NCBI RefSeq assembly: GCF_036898095.1
Contig: NC_090745.1
Span: 80,026,654-80,090,653 of the forward strand
Origin: Palaemon carinicauda
Lineage: Eukaryota > Arthropoda > Malacostraca > Decapoda > Palaemonidae
Length of the DNA stretch: 64,000 nt
Direction of reading: 5' to 3'
The translations under genes and the position numbers were made by a program. The stretch's first letter is position 1. The number at the start of each line of letters is the position of its first letter. The notes below the pieces were generated by a model. That model did not search any database and was not told where the DNA came from. It saw only the letters and a program-made list of their open reading frames with translations. Shown here one piece after another: positions 11,220 through 20,549 of this stretch.

Positions 11220-11765
11220 TACGACTTTTTATTAATGAAGTCACTATTACATATTTATCCCCGAATGGGGATTACACAACCCAAAGATAAAAGTACACTA
11301 TGACATAGTTTATAACTATTTTCTGACAGGTAAAATATCTGAAATGAAAAATCACCTCATTCACAGAAAGGGTACATTACGCCAAACTTAAGAGTTCAAA
11401 GACACTTACATAATTACTCCCTGACGCTGAAAGGGATTACATAACATAAAAATACAGGATATTTTTTTTTTCTTTTTTTAAGAGAGAGAAACAAAATATA
11501 AGAAAAATGAAATCCACACATTCGCAGAATGAGTACATTACGCCAAACTTAAAAGTTCAAATTCACTTACTGGATTATTCTCATTCGCAGATGAGAATTA
11601 CATCACCCAAACATAAAAACAAAATGGTCTACTTTATTACTATTTTTTAAAGAAGAATACGAGAAAATGAAAATCACCTCATTCACAGAATGGAGAGTAT
11701 ATTTAGTCAAACTTAAAAGCGAAAAATAATACACCCTATAACTTTTTTTCAGTGAAATAAAAAAA
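11220..11765. repeat. ~161-bp minisatellite, about three units
   Basis: The word AATCACCTCATTCACAGAA followed by a TACATTACGCCAAACTT-type block recurs near 11345, 11505 and 11667, a period of about 161 bp. The intervening sequence is also related (for example WTTATCCCCGAATGGGGATTACA near 11250 and TTATTCTCATTCGCAGATGAG near 11573). It fills the gap between the minor capsid and macro-domain genes. No gene is seen in it. Confidence 0.8.
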
Positions 11766-11780
11766 TAACATTGAAAATAA

Positions 11781-12488
11781 TCAAATAGGGACAATAGCGG
11801 GTAAATCCTTCGGCGCCGCGAGTGAAAACCTTTCCAGGTTTCCCAATTCTGTGGGTAACGTGCATTTTTCAGTGGCTAATAAAATAAGCTGTTTACCACT
11901 TCCAGCCATCCTCCTCGCTGAATTCTCCAACTCGGGCAAATAGCACTGCATCCATATTGAATCAGCACGACCAGACCTCCCAATTCCAATAGGTACAGCG
12001 AAAATTTTTATACTATCATTTTTTTTTTCCATGGCACATACTTCCAGTTCGTTTAGACACCTCTTAAAGTTGAAAATGCGGGCCTCGGTAGTATCATTTT
12101 GTAGATTTACAGCAAAATGAGTATCTTTTGAAGTTTCCACATACGATCGAAGCTTCCCATCACTATCGTTGTCGTAAGAGTACCCATAGTTAAACTGGTT
12201 AATTAGGGTAGCTACGTATGGTACGCTCGCCGTGGGGAAACTCGGGGGTTTCCTCAGGATGGCACTTCCGACGGGATGTCGATCGTCACGAATGCAGCGG
12301 GACAAATTAAAAAGACGTCTTCTACTACTCACAATATCACCGTATGCGTAGGCTTTATACGTCTCTCCAGCTAGGCCATATGACTCAACGGCTATAGAAT
12401 TCCCACCCACTACCAAGCAGACATCGCCCCTCTTTAGGACCCTGTCCGTAAAGGCTGTGATGGAGAGTTTGAGAGGGGAGTACTGCAT
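11781..12488 (-). CDS. macro-domain-like protein (Poa1p/ADP-ribose-binding type), Polinton cargo
   Basis: 235 residues from ATG 12488, the first in-frame ATG; the open frame extends upstream to about 12576 without another ATG. Features in order: hydrophobic strand, GGNSIA at 28-33 (position of the GxGIA ligand loop), YKAYAYGD at 44-51, HPVGSAILRKP at 71-81 (position of the 'GxxxxxP' strand), ATLINQFNYGYS at 93-104 (the Q-x-x-x-G region), RIFNFKRCLNEL helix at 137-148, and AVPIGIGRSGRADSIW at 164-179 (position of the IPxIGxGxxGxxW loop). This order fits macro domains of the ADP-ribose-1''-phosphatase/Poa1p type, which hydrolyse or bind ADP-ribose groups. Macro domains are not part of the standard Polinton gene set. 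The assignment is by pattern only; no search was run. Confidence 0.6.
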   Translation of the reverse strand: MQYSPLKLSITAFTDRVLKRGDVCLVVGGNSIAVESYGLAGETYKAYAYGDIVSSRRRLFNLSRCIRDDRHPVGSAILRKPPSFPTASVPYVATLINQFNYGYSYDNDSDGKLRSYVETSKDTHFAVNLQNDTTEARIFNFKRCLNELEVCAMEKKNDSIKIFAVPIGIGRSGRADSIWMQCYLPELENSARRMAGSGKQLILLATEKCTLPTELGNLERFSLAAPKDLPAIVPI

Positions 12489-12590
12489 TCTGAGGAGGTC
12501 CTGATGTAGACTGAAAAGTTGCGGCGTCAATCTCCGCACATCACCGCAGTCATAGACACCCCAATCCCCCGCCGTTTCCTATTACGGGTG

Positions 12591-12638
12591 GTGCTACATG
12601 TTAGCACACGTATTTCGGATGGTGCAACATGTTAGCAC
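12591..12638. promoter_or_regulatory. pair of near-palindromes GTGC-ACATGTT-GCAC upstream of the macro gene
   Basis: GTGCTACATGTTAGCAC at 12591-12607 and GTGCAACATGTTAGCAC at about 12622-12638 are nearly identical imperfect palindromes spaced 31 bp apart. They lie about 100-150 bp upstream of the macro-domain ATG and directly after the neighbouring gene's stop. The layout suggests a dimeric transcription-factor site, but function is inferred. Confidence 0.45.
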
Positions 12639-12663
12639 ACCCATCTACACCAGACTGTAATTT

Positions 12664-13242
12664 CTAATAAGGAACCCAACGCAGTTTGTCTTTTAATTCT
12701 TTTCTTTTAGTTTCCTCGCGTTTTCGACTACCTTTCCCAATTTTCACCTTACTTCCATAAATTTGCAGCCGAGCTTTTGCATTCTTTATATATGAATAAG
12801 GAATTCCCGCTGTATCCAACAGGATTTTATAAAAAGGCAGGTCCTCTTCCTCTATAGCCCCCGCTTGTTGAATCAATTTCTTTAACACTACCATTACATT
12901 TAAACGATCGATGGGTTTTCTCAAATTTCCCCTATCATCCCACTGGAAGTCATTCCGTCCTTCAAAAAACTTGAGAAAAACAAGGGCGTGCCTTCTGTTG
13001 GTGGGTGTTAGTTGCATATCTATCAGATGGTCGAGAGGGGGATTGCTGTACACTACCTGTTTAGGGATGGGGAGAGGATCGGCCTCACGTTTTAGTTTTT
13101 CCCCTAGCCCTTTACGTCTTTTTTTCTTTGGCTTACTTTCAAACTTGGACTTCATCGCTTGTATCATTTGCAGTAGATTACGTAGTAAATCACTATTATC
13201 TCCTCCTCCCCCACCCCCCCTCCTGTTTATCTCGCTTTCCAT
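12664..13242 (-). CDS. conserved small Polinton protein, unknown function
   Basis: 192 residues from ATG 13242, intact. A Gly run at residues 9-14 is followed by a basic stretch (KPKKKRRKGLGEKLKR, about 38-53) that looks like a nuclear or nucleic-acid-binding signal. Next comes a conserved-looking core (RRHALVFLKFFE...FQWDDRGNLRKPI...LNVMVVLKKLI...FYKILLDTAGIPYSYIKN) and a Lys/Arg-rich C-terminus ending RWVPY. The core recalls a small Polinton protein with a 'FL...W...G.L...I...NI..L' pattern that commonly neighbours the integrase and capsid genes. I do not know its function. Confidence 0.65.
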   Translation of the reverse strand: MESEINRRGGGGGGDNSDLLRNLLQMIQAMKSKFESKPKKKRRKGLGEKLKREADPLPIPKQVVYSNPPLDHLIDMQLTPTNRRHALVFLKFFEGRNDFQWDDRGNLRKPIDRLNVMVVLKKLIQQAGAIEEEDLPFYKILLDTAGIPYSYIKNAKARLQIYGSKVKIGKGSRKREETKRKELKDKLRWVPY

Positions 13243-13344
13243 TCTCCTCTACATTTTGTTTAGAGTTTTGAACTCTACTTTCCTCACTGTCTTGGTGGAG
13301 ACTAAATCCTTCCGCCGTCTTCCTCGGTATTAGGCAATACTCTT

Positions 13345-13677
13345 TCATCTTCCTAGCAAACCCCCAATTAGACTCGCTGCTAAAGGCAGAAGTACTGAAA
13401 GTATAGCACCCCCTCTCTGTGATGATAAAATTTTTCTTTTCTCTTTAAGCGGTGTCTTTTTCCGGGCTACTGTCCTTATTTCATTCCTATATTTCTTCAC
13501 CTTTTCTACTGATTTACTATTTCGAGTCAGATTTTCCTTTAAAAAGTTGGAAAAGATCTCCGATAAGCAATCAAGATGGGTCCTCTTCAGTAAAGGAATT
13601 AATTCAGACCTTTTTCTGGCGGGGAGGTTATTTAAAAAGAGAAGAAAATCTGCATGTTTGTGTATGTGGGATTTCAT
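13345..13677 (-). CDS. small Polinton protein with GG site and hydrophobic C-terminus
   Basis: 110 residues from ATG 13677. An alpha-helical N-terminal region (LLFLNNLPARKRSELIPLLK and following) and a basic middle (KYRNEIRTVARKKTPLKEKRK) precede SSQRGGA and a hydrophobic tail (ILSVLLPLAASLIGGLLGR, about 92-110). This architecture matches a short protein common in invertebrate Polintons, with an R-GG site ahead of a membrane-active tail. The GG site is a candidate cleavage site for the element's protease. The start codon overlaps the integrase stop as ATGA (13674-13677), suggesting coupled re-initiation or shared transcripts. Confidence 0.7.
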   Translation of the reverse strand: MKSHIHKHADFLLFLNNLPARKRSELIPLLKRTHLDCLSEIFSNFLKENLTRNSKSVEKVKKYRNEIRTVARKKTPLKEKRKILSSQRGGAILSVLLPLAASLIGGLLGR

Positions 13678-14808
13678 TTCCGAGTTTTCCCGACTAGCCT
13701 TTCAACACCCTTACTATGTATCCACGAGTTAAAACTTTGGGGGTACCCTCTCCATGATACGAGATACTTGACTTTTCCCTTCACGACTTTCCTTCTGATA
13801 ATATCTATAGGGAAAGTTTCTGGTATAGCCGTGGGTATTAGTTCCGCTCTATAAAAAACTCCTTCAATTTTCTCACCGGCAAGATCTTCCAGATAATAAG
13901 TCAATGGGGCCTGACTCTTGTCTACGCTTCTAATTTTGAATATTTCTAGCGTATTTTGTATTTTATACCCGCGATGGAATACAGACCGTCGGAGCTCACT
14001 CGCAATACGCACAGACTGACCCACGTCTAGTGCATTACTATTTTGTAGGGGTTTAAACAAGCTTGCTTTATACATTTTACGAAATTGCTGCGTAATGATT
14101 TCTGGGTCGGTATATCTATGGACTTCAAGGGGAGTCAGCCCCCCTCCCAATCCTCGGTGCGGGGATCTATTATAGTTTTTTACAAGTTGGGGGAGGACGT
14201 CAACATAGACGAGGGTATTTCGCAGAGTTAACTGCTTATATATCTTTTGCTTTAGCGTACGTATAACACGCTCGGCAATGGCGGCTTTGATTTCATATGA
14301 GGAGACGCTGTAAAGTTTTATATTTTTTTCTTCCAGATACTTAGATGTAAGTTTTTTTATAAAATTCTGACCCGCGGTCTGTAAGAAGGCGGCTAACCCC
14401 CAGAAATTCGGGTAAGGAAAGGATCGATATTAAGCCTTTTAACAGAGTCTGTGCTTTCTTGTTTCTGAGAGGAACAATCTTGAGGTAGCGGGAGAAGATA
14501 TCTATGCAAATAAGAAGATAGTTTACGCCCTTGTTAAATTTAGATAAACGTCGCATATCCCCGAGATCGCAACTGATAATAACTCTAGGAGCTGGAGATA
14601 CCATTTGACGTCTCGGGAAGTGTTTTCTTGTGAGTGTATGCAATGTATGAGCATCTTTCGTCGCCAAATAGTCTTTTACATTACTTAAGGTAATTCCCGG
14701 GTTCAGAGCTCTAGCGGCTTTGTAGATGGATTTTACACCCCCCAAGCTTGATGGGTGTGAATAGTTTTCATATACGGTTTCCAAAATCTTTCTCTTTACG
14801 TCTCCCAT
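13674..14808 (-). pseudogene. Polinton DDE integrase with chromodomain, one frameshift in an A7 run
   Basis: Starts at ATG 14808, overlapping the ATPase stop by 13 bases. The N-terminal half (HPSSLGG, TLHTLTRKHFPRR) is typical of Polinton integrases. Catalytic Asp81 (ISCDLGDM) and Asp144 (LLTDRGSEF) are visible. The frame then breaks in the seven-base T run at 14352-14358 (A7 on the coding strand). The reading continues uninterrupted in the next frame to 13674 with the catalytic Glu (KAAIAERVIRTLK), and ends in a chromodomain (YLVSWRGYPQSFNSWI). All three catalytic residues are therefore present across the break. One surplus base in a homopolymer could be decay or a sequencing/consensus error. 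The integrase would insert linear element DNA and produce 6-bp duplications. Confidence 0.88.
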
Positions 14809-15458
14809 TCTCCAAAAACTACCTCACACGAGGAACTCCCTGCTATATTTGTTCTCAACTGGAGTTCGCTAGGAGTATTTAAACTTAAATCTACCAGCAA
14901 ATGGGAAAAGGGTTTAGCCATAACAGCCTTTTTATAAACATTCACAAATTTTTTCGATAAAGACGAACCGAATATTTGCCTTCCTAATAACTCAACTTGA
15001 GACATATCCCTAGTTCTCAGCAAAAGCATATGCGAGGCATTTATACTTATATCCCTGGCGTATTTACCACCGTAAAACATATTTTGCGTAATAAAAATAA
15101 CAGAGATATTTTTATGTCGCCCCTTAGTAAAGACGTCTACAACAATTTTGTCATGGACAGCCTCGAGAAAAACATCATCGAGGATGTATAATATCGAGTA
15201 GACCCCAGCTTCCGTATCTATCTCACTCATCGGGTCTACGATATTGGCGTAGAGAGAGAGTTTTGCCCCAATTGTTGGATGGGTTTTCAAAGTATGGCTA
15301 TACACACCACACATAACAATGTGCGTAAACTTACTTTCGTACTTTAATATAAGTTGTTCAACCAAGAAAGATTTTCCCGAGTTGGAGAAGCCCGACACAA
15401 TAATACGCGCCGGCTCCCTAAAAATGTCCAAGTCATCTTCTTTAAAACACTTGTACAT
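14796..15458 (-). CDS. Polinton genome-packaging ATPase (A32/FtsK-HerA type)
   Basis: 220 residues, intact, from ATG 15458. Walker A is GFSNSGKS (23-30). Walker B is YSILYILDD (87-95), with the paired acidic residues Asp94-Asp95. The downstream VIFITQNMFYGG...RDISINASHMLLLR block matches the conserved 'TQN' and 'R-x-I-S-x-N' sensor region of A32-like ATPases. In related viruses this motor pumps DNA into the preformed capsid. Its 3' end overlaps the start of the integrase gene. A TTATATC element lies about 50 bases upstream. Confidence 0.92.
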   Translation of the reverse strand: MYKCFKEDDLDIFREPARIIVSGFSNSGKSFLVEQLILKYESKFTHIVMCGVYSHTLKTHPTIGAKLSLYANIVDPMSEIDTEAGVYSILYILDDVFLEAVHDKIVVDVFTKGRHKNISVIFITQNMFYGGKYARDISINASHMLLLRTRDMSQVELLGRQIFGSSLSKKFVNVYKKAVMAKPFSHLLVDLSLNTPSELQLRTNIAGSSSCEVVFGEWET

Positions 15459-15679
15459 TTTAACAGATCCCGCATTTAACTGCGCCTTTACTCCAAATGC
15501 AATGATATAAGTACGGCGGAATGAATACCCCCATTAATAAAAAGTAGCAACCCGCTTGACAGTACATTTACAAAGGGAAAAGCGAACTTAGCAATTATAT
15601 ACGATGAGGTATTATTTTTTCTTCGAAATTCCTTCCACGCCTTCCCTTCTACGTCATTACAGTGGAATATCCATCAGTT

Positions 15680-15716
<37 letters not shown>

Positions 15717-15730
15717 CGTGTTTTACCCTT
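15459..15730. other. intergenic with (GA)n
   Basis: Short spacer between PolB 3' end and ATPase start. It contains a GA repeat at about 15682-15714 and nothing else recognisable. Confidence 0.6.
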
Positions 15731-18700
15731 TCACCCCAATGTAGATGGATTTCCTTCGGGTAGAGGAAAGTACTCACCAACCTTTTCTTCTCTCTTTTTC
15801 CACAAATTTTGATATACGCGAGGAAGTGGGTCTGGTGGAGAATAAGACGGTACCACTAATTTGGGGAGGGGGTTGTTGGTGGGGACCTCCCTCGCTACTT
15901 GCTCATCCTCCTCCTCTACAATATCCGTATGACCGTATGCGTAAGAATTGTATTGACTTACGTGGAAACGTTTTGAGTCAAAGGCTGAAAGACACTTCTT
16001 TTCTACTTTGGTAGTACTCATCTGCCCCTGAACATTTCTAATTGTACGTACCGCGACGTAATTGACCCGATGATCTTCCAGGATTTGGGAATACTGTTCA
16101 TGCTTCATACGAGAATGTAGGTGGTGGGGAATACCTTTTACCCTGTTAATCTGCTCCTGGTTGGTTAGTAGCAGAGAATACATTTTAGGTTTCAACGCTT
16201 TCACCTCTGCTATTAATGTACTACCAGTTTCCGATTTTAAAAGCCCCAACTCGCCTTTTCTTTCATTATTAAAAAGAGGGTGGTCTTCATCAAAGTTGGA
16301 AAAATCCATATACAATTTCAGGGGTTCTTGAGCAAACTCCGAGTTAAGGTCGGGAACTTCCAGAGCAAAAATGAAACTATCTGTGTCAGTGTAAATGAGT
16401 TTAACTTTATCACCATACTTACGCTTGAGTATTTTATAAAAGAAATAATAGAGATCAAATTTGGCCGCTTCCATAATGGCAAATCCTATATAATTAGGCA
16501 TATTGATGGCAACCTGCGGAAGGGTAGAAGTGCAGATAACACGGTCTTCACTCAAACGAATGGATGATTTAACCGCTGGTTACGGGCCTCTTTTAAGTAA
16601 ACCGCGGGCTTCGTAACAACCCGACTTTTTTCCGCGTATTTCAAAGGGTTCAGTAAAGTCTTCCCAAAGACGCAGTTACTCATAGCCTTAAAAGCTTTTT
16701 TCTCTGTTGATGAGGTGGCCGCTGTCCTCGCTTCGATGTTAGTTTTGATGAAATCGTTCATGTAAGCACTTTGATTGAATTCATAGATTGAATGAACAGC
16801 TTCCAGTTCCAGACCTAAGTCCATATACAGCTGTAGGAGGGGGAGGGAAGTAAGATACTCCTTTTTACTACGGTGGGTGGCCATAAGTTTTTTGCACTTT
16901 ACGCCCATCTGTCCTCCTTCCTTCTCTAGCACGTTTTTACAATAAGGAGATAGATTTCTAAAGGCGACTTCCTCATGAGATAAGCATAGGGGGAGTTCAT
17001 CCGTCACTCTAGCAACTTCTTCCGAAGGTACTTTTGTAGTGACGAGGAGCCAGTATCCCTTGTCTTCATTTGTGATAGCATTTTCAATACCCTTTCCTAA
17101 AAACGTATCTTTTTCTTCATGGGAAAGTTTACGAATCCCACCGGAGGGGAGGTTTCTAGTCACGACTGTTGCGTATAGAGAGTTGAAATCCAAATATAGA
17201 ATGTAAGAGCTTTGGTGCTGGTCCGGATTAAAAGAAGAATTTATTTCACGGTTGTTGGCTGTGAATGACTGACGCACAACGGAAGTGAACCCCCCCCACT
17301 CACATTGTGCCTGACGAGATTATACAATTCCTCGTCATAGACGTGATCCAACTCAATGTTACTCATTTTAAGAAAGCTGTCGAAAGCGTATGATGGAAGT
17401 GAAACATAGTGTGGTAAATCAAGACCATACTTACTATAAAGAATATCACGCCACCAAATGAGGATATCCCCTAAAAGGCTAGTGTCTACAATGAGGTATA
17501 GGAGGAGAAAATCTTTCAAAGTTTGGCATTTGGCAATAGTCCAAACACGCTGGGCGCGTTTATACTCCTCATCCGATAGATCACACCCCTTTAGCCTGTT
17601 GTAAAATGCTGATTGAGGGGGTAACTGCCTTTCCTCGAGTTTTGAAAGAGTGTCTATATAGTCATAGCAGAAAGGTAATTTACCCCGAATAATTTCAGCC
17701 CTACGTTCCTCATTCTTTATCCCGCTTAACATTTCCTCCGTTAATCGTGCTTTCCTTCCATCCCTAAAATATTCAGAAGCTAAACTATCCAAAGAAGACC
17801 CTAGAAAGGCTAGAGAGTCGAGAAAAAATAAATTCCCAACAGACATTCGCTGAATTTTTAGTCCTTGTTTCGTCATGATTTTGATTTGGACTTTATCTTT
17901 AAGATCCTTAAGGATGAGGCCTAAGTCATAACTCGAATTGTGGGCAAAAACAGGGAGATGTGTTTTTTGTTCGCGGCATGATAAATTACATCGCCTACAG
18001 TACGCCCCAATGAAATTGTTATTAGGACTGGCGTGGTCATGATGTCTAAGTTTATCGCTCCCGTCTTTGAATGGTGACTTGCACAATTGGCATACGTCCT
18101 GCTTAAGGAATGCTCTCTCATCCTCCTCTGTCATATGAATGGGGAAAGTTCGCCATCATTTTCTTATTGTCTCCCAACAAGCATTAAGATCGGCTAGAAA
18201 CTTGTCAACGCAATCGTTTCCGCAATAATAACTAGAAGCTACTCTTTGACCACTGCAATCGAAAATGTGATGTAGCAGTACGCTATTGATTTATGTATTG
18301 CCTCTACACCATACGCACCGGGAGATTTCTCTAAAGCCGATTCCATATCAAAGACGCAAATATAGGAAAACTTTTGTGTCTTATGCTGATTTCTAAACCT
18401 TACTGTGCTTCCGACAGGGGGAAAATTCAATGTTACAGCAAGTTCACAACTGGCTTCATGGTGTTCTTGCTTAGAGGTTGATGAATGCTGCGATAGGCAG
18501 TTATGGCAAAAGTACCGAGGCTCGGGAGATCTTACCCGGGCAAAGGATTTCACGAAGGAATGAAAATCCTTAATGAGGCATGTATGTTCCCCATCTAAGA
18601 GGAGAAGAGGGTCTATGTTTGGAAATTTTTTCATTCCGCGCCTCGACAATTGAAGCAGATACCTTCCGTCCGCGGATCTTTCCATTTCGTAAACGTAAAT

Positions 18701-20082
18701 GGAGATACGATTTGCCGACTCGAGGCGTGAAATGTCTTCCCATTGGATGGGGAAGGTGAGTCGGGTAAAATTGACGTATTCCGAGCAACGTTGAATACTA
18801 TTTACAGTGCGGGAAATATTTCCCCAGTGGGGTGATGCCTGTTGTTTAGCGATAAAGTAGGCAGCCAGACACTGAATTAGGCAGGAATTCCCAATTCCAG
18901 AGGGATTAAAAACTGCCTCACTTCCGCGGACTTCTTTCTTAGGAAAAATGTATGCACCCATTCCAGCCATTACAGCTTGGCGGTGAAAAAAGAGTTTAAA
19001 ACTCTTGACGTCTTCAACTGTCCACCCACTCCCCCTTAATTCACTGCTTATTTGTGGGAATTTATTTTCAATAAAAGTTTCCCATTTATCCAAGAGCTTA
19101 TTGATTTCACCAGCGTTAATAATCGTCGCTGGGAGCCAAAGCGCCATGGGTTCGTTTTCCGTTTCCCCCAATTTTTGAAAGCTTAGTTTGGTCATACAAG
19201 AGTTCAAAAGTCCCACAATCTTGGCTGTAAATGTTTTGTTTTTAAAATATTTCTGTATTCGTACACTAATATCATCCCTACAAATTACCATAAATAAGGT
19301 TGGGTCACCTACTGAGGGGACTGTGAATTCTTCAACAACGTACAGGTAATTGAAGGCTGACTCTCTATTGATGAGGGTGAGCGTGTGTCCTGTGGTAGGT
19401 GTCGAGGGAGATCCCCCAGGTATGGGAGGTTGCCCGCGTGAAACTTCTCCTGTTGAGGTTGTAGCAATTGCATGCTGTGGTGCTAGTGTTTTTTCAGGTA
19501 ATTCTCCTCCACTTGAAATTGTGTGATGAGACGATGTATTTTCAGGTAATTCCCCTCCAGGCGTAAGAACTGGAACGAGAGAGAAATGCTACTGTTATAG
19601 TTTTTTGAAAGGTCTAAGGCAACTTTTAAGCACGCATTGTAAAGCCAAATTGTAACACACGTAATGATTATCAATACGCAAAAGGAAACTACCGAATCTC
19701 TATCCCAGATCTTATTCTACTTAAACTCCTTCCTTTCAGACTAAACTCACAATAATCCTGGGGTTGAATATTTCAAAAAAAAAAAAAAGATAAAGGTACT
19801 AAACATTACATTTTTATATTAAACAGTACTTACTTGCATAGTGTTTCTTTCTTTTTTTGATAGGGAGGTGAGACTCGCTCTTTTCATGTTTCCTTTTCGT
19901 ACAGCGTTTCTCTAAAAAAGAAAGAAAGAAAAGTAATTACTATTTCACGACACTTAACATAATCACAAAAGTAATCGCTATTTCACCGACACTTAACATA
20001 ATCACAATATTCACAGCATAAATATTTTCGAAATTTCACTGATAAGGATACTGTATATTATACCTGGCGAGGAATTTTCCAT
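15731..20082 (-). pseudogene. protein-primed family B DNA polymerase (PolB), three predicted exons, four disruptions
   Basis: Predicted exons: 20082-20064 (ATG in a strong A-3/G+4 context, donor GTATAA), 19911-19834 (donor GTAAGT) and 19569-15731 (acceptor after TTCCAG). The joins keep one frame into the long exon, about 1,300 codons in total. The N-terminal region has a basic stretch and a CHNCL...HHEASC zinc-finger-like motif. Exo I (VFDMES, near 18350) and Exo II (AHNSSYDLG, near 17935) are visible. Polymerase motif A (LDFNSLY, near 17190), B (KAMSNCVFGK, near 16670) and C (YTDTDS, near 16390) are all present. Breaks: a frameshift near 18240-18250, an in-frame TGA at 18156-18158, a frameshift in a C8 run (17290-17297) and a frameshift near 16555-16575. 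It would replicate the element from a terminal-protein primer. As it stands the copy is broken. Confidence 0.88.
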
Positions 20083-20357
20083 AGTGTAAATCACGAACGC
20101 CGACTGCTGGGTGTAACGACGCAGAGGAAGCGCACACACCAAACTGGCGAAGTTGGGTCCCCCCGAGGGAAGCAGTGACGGGAGGTAAACGTTTAAACCG
20201 TAGGCGTATCGGAGGGTGAGTCCTTAAAACTGTAGGCCTGGGTGTGCGTGTGTGCGTTTACGCGTGCGCGCGTACTATATATACGGCCTAACCTAAGCCT
20301 TTGGCGCAAACGCGTCCGTCGTCGTGAGTGTACTCAATTCGTCCTTTGCCCGCTACC
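20083..20357. promoter_or_regulatory. divergent promoter region between PolB and the plus-strand gene
   Basis: 275 bp separate the two divergent start codons. The region is richer in CpG than its surroundings. TATATATA at 20276-20283 is a good TATA candidate for the plus-strand gene (ATG 75 bp downstream). On the other side TTTAAA near 20192, inside the palindrome TAAACGTTTA (20186-20195), is a weaker candidate for PolB. Confidence 0.6.
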
Positions 20358-20513
20358 ATGGAGTATTCATACAAGAACGACGCCCATCTCCTGGATGAGG
20401 AGATTACCAGCTTCCAAAAGTGTAAGTTTTTCAAAGTATTTTCATTGAAAGTTTAGAAGTTCCTTAAAATAAGCAAATATTAAGTACTACGTTTCTTATA
20501 TTATCTACCCACG

Positions 20514-20549
<36 letters not shown>

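Noticed and set aside
11603..11794. 63-codon frame between the minor capsid and macro genes
   Set aside because: Lies within the 161-bp minisatellite and overlaps the end of the macro gene.
14352..14358. Programmed frameshift site in the integrase
   Set aside because: The A7-C run looks slippery, but its phase does not fit the usual -1 heptamer, and the required shift equals one surplus base. An indel mutation or consensus error is simpler.
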